Source of the DNA: Mycosynbacter sp964593465 | GTDB lineage: Bacteria; Patescibacteriota; Saccharimonadia; Saccharimonadales; Saccharimonadaceae | Assembly: GCA_964593465.1 (NCBI GenBank) | Contig: CAZQJY010000010.1 | Span: 1 to 28,721 of the forward strand | Direction of reading: 5' to 3' | Length of the DNA stretch: 28,721 nt | Part shown: piece after piece, positions 26,473-28,721 of the stretch | Layout: each line of letters begins with the position of its first letter | Position numbering within the stretch: position 1 is the first letter of the stretch | Notes under the pieces: generated by a model | Seen by the model: the letters and a program-made list of their open reading frames with translations, nothing else | Databases searched by the model: none | Told to the model about the DNA's origin: nothing | Made by a program: the position numbers and the translations under genes

Positions 26473-28099
26473 TCTCTTTGACAGTCGCCTTCTCTGTAAC
26501 ATCAAATTTGTCCAGATAAAGCCCGAACAGCAGACGAGTCTGTGCGTTTAGCGCAGAGGTTGCATTGTATCCAATAGAGGTAAGCGGCATCAGAAACCAC
26601 TGCACAATCATGAATATGTTTCTGCGCTTCTTGTACCGAGCAGGCCTTGGCGGAAGCATCTTGAGCGAAAAGAAGATAGAGATAAAAAGTCCAATCATAG
26701 CAACTTGCTGCAACCCGCTAACTACTACAGGTAGCTGATGTGCAGGAACACTGCGGGCGGACTCCGGACTAAATAACAGAGGCACCCAACCACCGAGCGC
26801 GATCATAAGTGGCAACACTGCAAGTGTTACATGGCCGTCTAACAGCTCGTAGAATTTCACAAGTGATTCACCGAGCGGAGCATGCTTCTTACGCGTAAAC
26901 ACCCTGACAGCCACATATGGCACATCCGATGCACCATATGCCCAGCGCCTCAGCTGTTTAAACTGTGCAAAAAGTGTTTTACCGTACGTCTCTGAAAGCA
27001 CTGCGTCCTGATAAATTGGTACATAGATAGGTGTGACAGCATAGTCACCCTTGAAATAGAAGTAGCTACGCCAAAACTGATGTCCGTCTTCCACAATCGA
27101 GCGCTTACTCCAAAAATTCATGCCAATCAGAGGTGTGAGTGGTTGTGAATGCGAGGCAAAGTTACGTAATTTGTCTGGACGCATAGCAGAGATAATATTC
27201 CAAAATGAGTTACCCGTCGCAATAACACGCATCGGCGCAGGCACATCCCATATATTGTTGAAGAACAGCGAGATTGGCTGATACGACAGATTGAGACGAT
27301 CGGTATGGACAATGTATTCATACGACACATAGTCGAAGTATGCTGGATGCGGCCTATTGTCGCAGTCGAGAGTCGTGACGATAACATCATCAGAATTTAT
27401 CTTCCGCTCCTCAAGCTTTTTGGCCAAGAATTCACCCGCATACGTGATATTTCCGCCCTTGCCTACAACTTCATCTGGCAAATCTGCAGGATGTTCCACC
27501 GTGTAGAATGCATCAAACTGGGACCCATAGCGTTGCTTGAGGAGTTTGGCGGTTTTTTTGATACCTTCTCCGCCCCGCTGCTCATAGGCAAATACAATAA
27601 TAAGCTGCTTACCTTTTGTCGTCGTGTCGACAAGTGACTGGATAGTAGGCTCGATGATGTCTATAGATTCATTATATGCAGCGACAATTATGGCATGGCG
27701 CAGCTGCGATGGCTTTGGAAACGCACTCGGATTCTCGGCAACAGACCTGAGGTTACGCACATGAGTAGAGTGACCAAACTGTGAGATATGATGCTTCTCC
27801 TCGTGCTGGAGGCTTTTTTCTGGATGCTCCAAATCAAGCAAGCGTCTATGCCAGTCAACTGTTTGTGCGCCAACAAGTCGTTTGTAGCCGCGAATTGTAT
27901 GGGTCGCTATCGCAACGGCACGAGTAAGTGCAATGAGGATCAGCATCAAAAGATATATGCTAGCAAGCGCTGTATTAAACCACGATAGTACAAATAGCAA
28001 GAGTAGCGCCGAGATACTCAATGCACCCGGCAACATTTCAAAAAATCGATACTTTTTTGTACGTTTGCCAAGTGGTAACTCTAGTGATTCTCCCGTCAT
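26396..28099 (-). CDS. Membrane-bound family 2 glycosyltransferase
   Basis: 567 residues. Two N-terminal membrane helices (about 22-66) precede a GT-A catalytic domain: HAIIVAAYNES (135-145), the metal-binding TLDCDNRPH with D245 and D247, a conserved GKGGNITYA (213-221), VEDGHQFW with the E337-D338 pair, and QLRRW (382-386, the QxxRW motif). Three or four more helices close the protein. This is the processive-type GT2 layout of cellulose, hyaluronan and poly-GlcNAc synthases, without a PilZ domain. It may build a surface glycan or transfer sugars to lipids; the donor is unknown. It starts 9 nt after a small membrane gene. It overlaps nrdR tail to tail. Confidence 0.92.
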   Translation of the reverse strand: MTGESLELPLGKRTKKYRFFEMLPGALSISALLLLFVLSWFNTALASIYLLMLILIALTRAVAIATHTIRGYKRLVGAQTVDWHRRLLDLEHPEKSLQHEEKHHISQFGHSTHVRNLRSVAENPSAFPKPSQLRHAIIVAAYNESIDIIEPTIQSLVDTTTKGKQLIIVFAYEQRGGEGIKKTAKLLKQRYGSQFDAFYTVEHPADLPDEVVGKGGNITYAGEFLAKKLEERKINSDDVIVTTLDCDNRPHPAYFDYVSYEYIVHTDRLNLSYQPISLFFNNIWDVPAPMRVIATGNSFWNIISAMRPDKLRNFASHSQPLTPLIGMNFWSKRSIVEDGHQFWRSYFYFKGDYAVTPIYVPIYQDAVLSETYGKTLFAQFKQLRRWAYGASDVPYVAVRVFTRKKHAPLGESLVKFYELLDGHVTLAVLPLMIALGGWVPLLFSPESARSVPAHQLPVVVSGLQQVAMIGLFISIFFSLKMLPPRPARYKKRRNIFMIVQWFLMPLTSIGYNATSALNAQTRLLFGLYLDKFDVTEKATVKEINREQGTRRHWWQWWKASRGVGSKR

Positions 28100-28108
28100 G
28101 TTGACAAC

Positions 28109-28486
28109 CTATAGAGGGAAAGCGACCTTTACGATATGCGTAAAATTGACGAGTGCAAGCAAGGCTACGCCAATTGAAAACCAGAGAAAGCACACAGCAA
28201 ATCGACGATCCTTGAGATTGTATAGTTTTGCAGCAATAGCAGTGTTGGCAAGCCCAACTATCAAAAAGAACAGTGGGTAGCCAAGAGCGTACAACCATGA
28301 ACTTGCGTAGAAATTTGTACTACCGTATGAGGTGTAGTGGGTGTACACGTGTATATCAGAGGCTTTTATCCGAATTGCAAAATAAATAGCAACTGCCACA
28401 CACAATGTGAGTAGTATGCTAGAAACCACCATAAAAACCCTGTCTTTGGCGATTATCTTAAAAGTGGTGGAAATTGTCTCTCTCAT
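28109..28486 (-). CDS. Small three-helix membrane protein upstream of the glycosyltransferase
   Basis: 125 residues with hydrophobic helices at about 17-40, 63-86 and 96-118, and an external polar loop with several Tyr and Ser residues (YTHYTSYGSTNFYASSW). It is followed after 9 nt by the GT2 gene, so they form one transcript. I do not recognise a family; a helper or partner of the glycosyltransferase is likely from linkage. A TATACT -10 lies 14 nt before the ATG. Confidence 0.8.
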   Translation of the reverse strand: MRETISTTFKIIAKDRVFMVVSSILLTLCVAVAIYFAIRIKASDIHVYTHYTSYGSTNFYASSWLYALGYPLFFLIVGLANTAIAAKLYNLKDRRFAVCFLWFSIGVALLALVNFTHIVKVAFPL

Positions 28487-28513
28487 ATTTCTCTTCTCTT
28501 AGTATACAGCAAT

Positions 28514-28589
28514 TGGAGCCGCTGACCGGATTTGAACCGGTGACCTACGCTTTACGAAAGCGCCGCTCTACCAGCTGAGCTACAGCGGC
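28514..28589 (-). tRNA. tRNA-Thr (anticodon CGT)
   Basis: A 76 nt cloverleaf on the minus strand. The acceptor GCCGCTG pairs with CAGCGGC, then U and an encoded CCA (28516-28514). The D-arm is GCTC...GAGC. The anticodon loop TTCGTAA gives anticodon CGT, reading ACG. The T-arm carries GGTTCAAATCC. A TACAAT -10 lies upstream near 28605. This isoacceptor is not the one expected to pair with the ACC specifier of the T-box. Confidence 0.95.
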
Positions 28590-28626
28590 GAACTGTGACA
28601 CCCCTTAATTGTATCATATCCACCCC

Positions 28627-28655
28627 TTGCGTAACGATGATTTCTTTGTTATGAT
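28627..28655 (+). promoter_or_regulatory. Promoter of tRNA-Asp
   Basis: TTGCGT (28627-28632), 17 bp, TATGAT (28650-28655), about 12 bases before the tRNA start. Confidence 0.6.
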
Positions 28656-28667
28656 TATCTAAGTTCT

Positions 28668-28721
28668 GCGCCCGTAGTGAAGTTGGCCTATCACGCCTCC
28701 CTGTCACGGAGGAGATCGCCG
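28668..28721 (+). tRNA. tRNA-Asp (anticodon GTC), 3' truncated by the window
   Basis: The 5' acceptor GCGCCCG, D-stem GTGA/TCAC, anticodon stem CCTCC/GGAGG and loop CTGTCAC (anticodon GTC) are present. The window ends at the beginning of the T-stem. Identity by anticodon is clear. Confidence 0.85.

Noticed and set aside
251..28486. UGA read as glycine (Gracilibacteria/SR1 code)
   Set aside because: The recognised genes are full length under the standard bacterial code, with no need to read through UGA.

Overview
The window looks like part of a small-genome ultrasmall bacterium of the Candidate Phyla Radiation, most likely Candidatus Saccharibacteria (TM7). This is inferred from the short compact genes, the many leaderless promoters, small membrane proteins with no recognised family, a conjugation-type ATPase paired with a proline-rich partner, and the absence of biosynthetic operons. 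UGA is not reassigned, which argues against Gracilibacteria and SR1. The window opens on the 5' edge of a 16S rRNA gene and closes inside a tRNA-Asp, so both ends are truncated.

Layout. 1-5250, minus strand: gyrB, gyrA and a DUF212 phosphatase-like gene lead into a promoter and the 16S rRNA. 5256-10840: a surface and membrane block. Two plus-strand membrane proteins (one with a DUF11-like repeat) face a minus-strand set of a four-helix membrane protein, a proline-rich protein and a 996-residue TraG/VirB4-like ATPase. 10841-12430: a long stretch without an intact gene. It holds a decayed FGGY carbohydrate kinase, a headless fragment, and a complete promoter-RNA-terminator unit that looks like a new small RNA. 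12431-16917: tmRNA (minus) diverges from yifB/comM, followed by infC (AUU start)-rpmI-rplT, then rnpB and a Nudix-like/RNase HI fusion on the minus strand. 16966-19125: two orphan genes, tRNA-Pro, an unassigned structured RNA, an M50 protease and rpmB. 19153-24295: a winged-helix/MBL gene pair and the operon T-box-thrS-deoxynucleotidase-ATL-miaA. 24341-28721: a PH-domain protein, a second rod-like RNA, tRNA-Val, a DUF4342 gene, a CIRCE-controlled small RNA, a 38-residue leaderless gene, nrdR, a GT2 membrane glycosyltransferase with its small partner, tRNA-Thr and a partial tRNA-Asp.

Most of the window is translation and information processing: gyrase, 16S, tmRNA, IF3-L35-L20, RNase P, L28, MiaA, ThrRS and four tRNAs. 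Promoters are easy to read (TTGNNN-17-TATAAT, often with an extended TGC before the -10). In about six genes the -10 ends only 6-8 nt before the start codon, which implies leaderless mRNAs. The most interesting material is the RNA layer: four candidate non-coding RNAs, each with a readable promoter and 3' end (one has a perfect CIRCE operator over its promoter), a threonine T-box, and an attenuator-like leader before an orphan gene.
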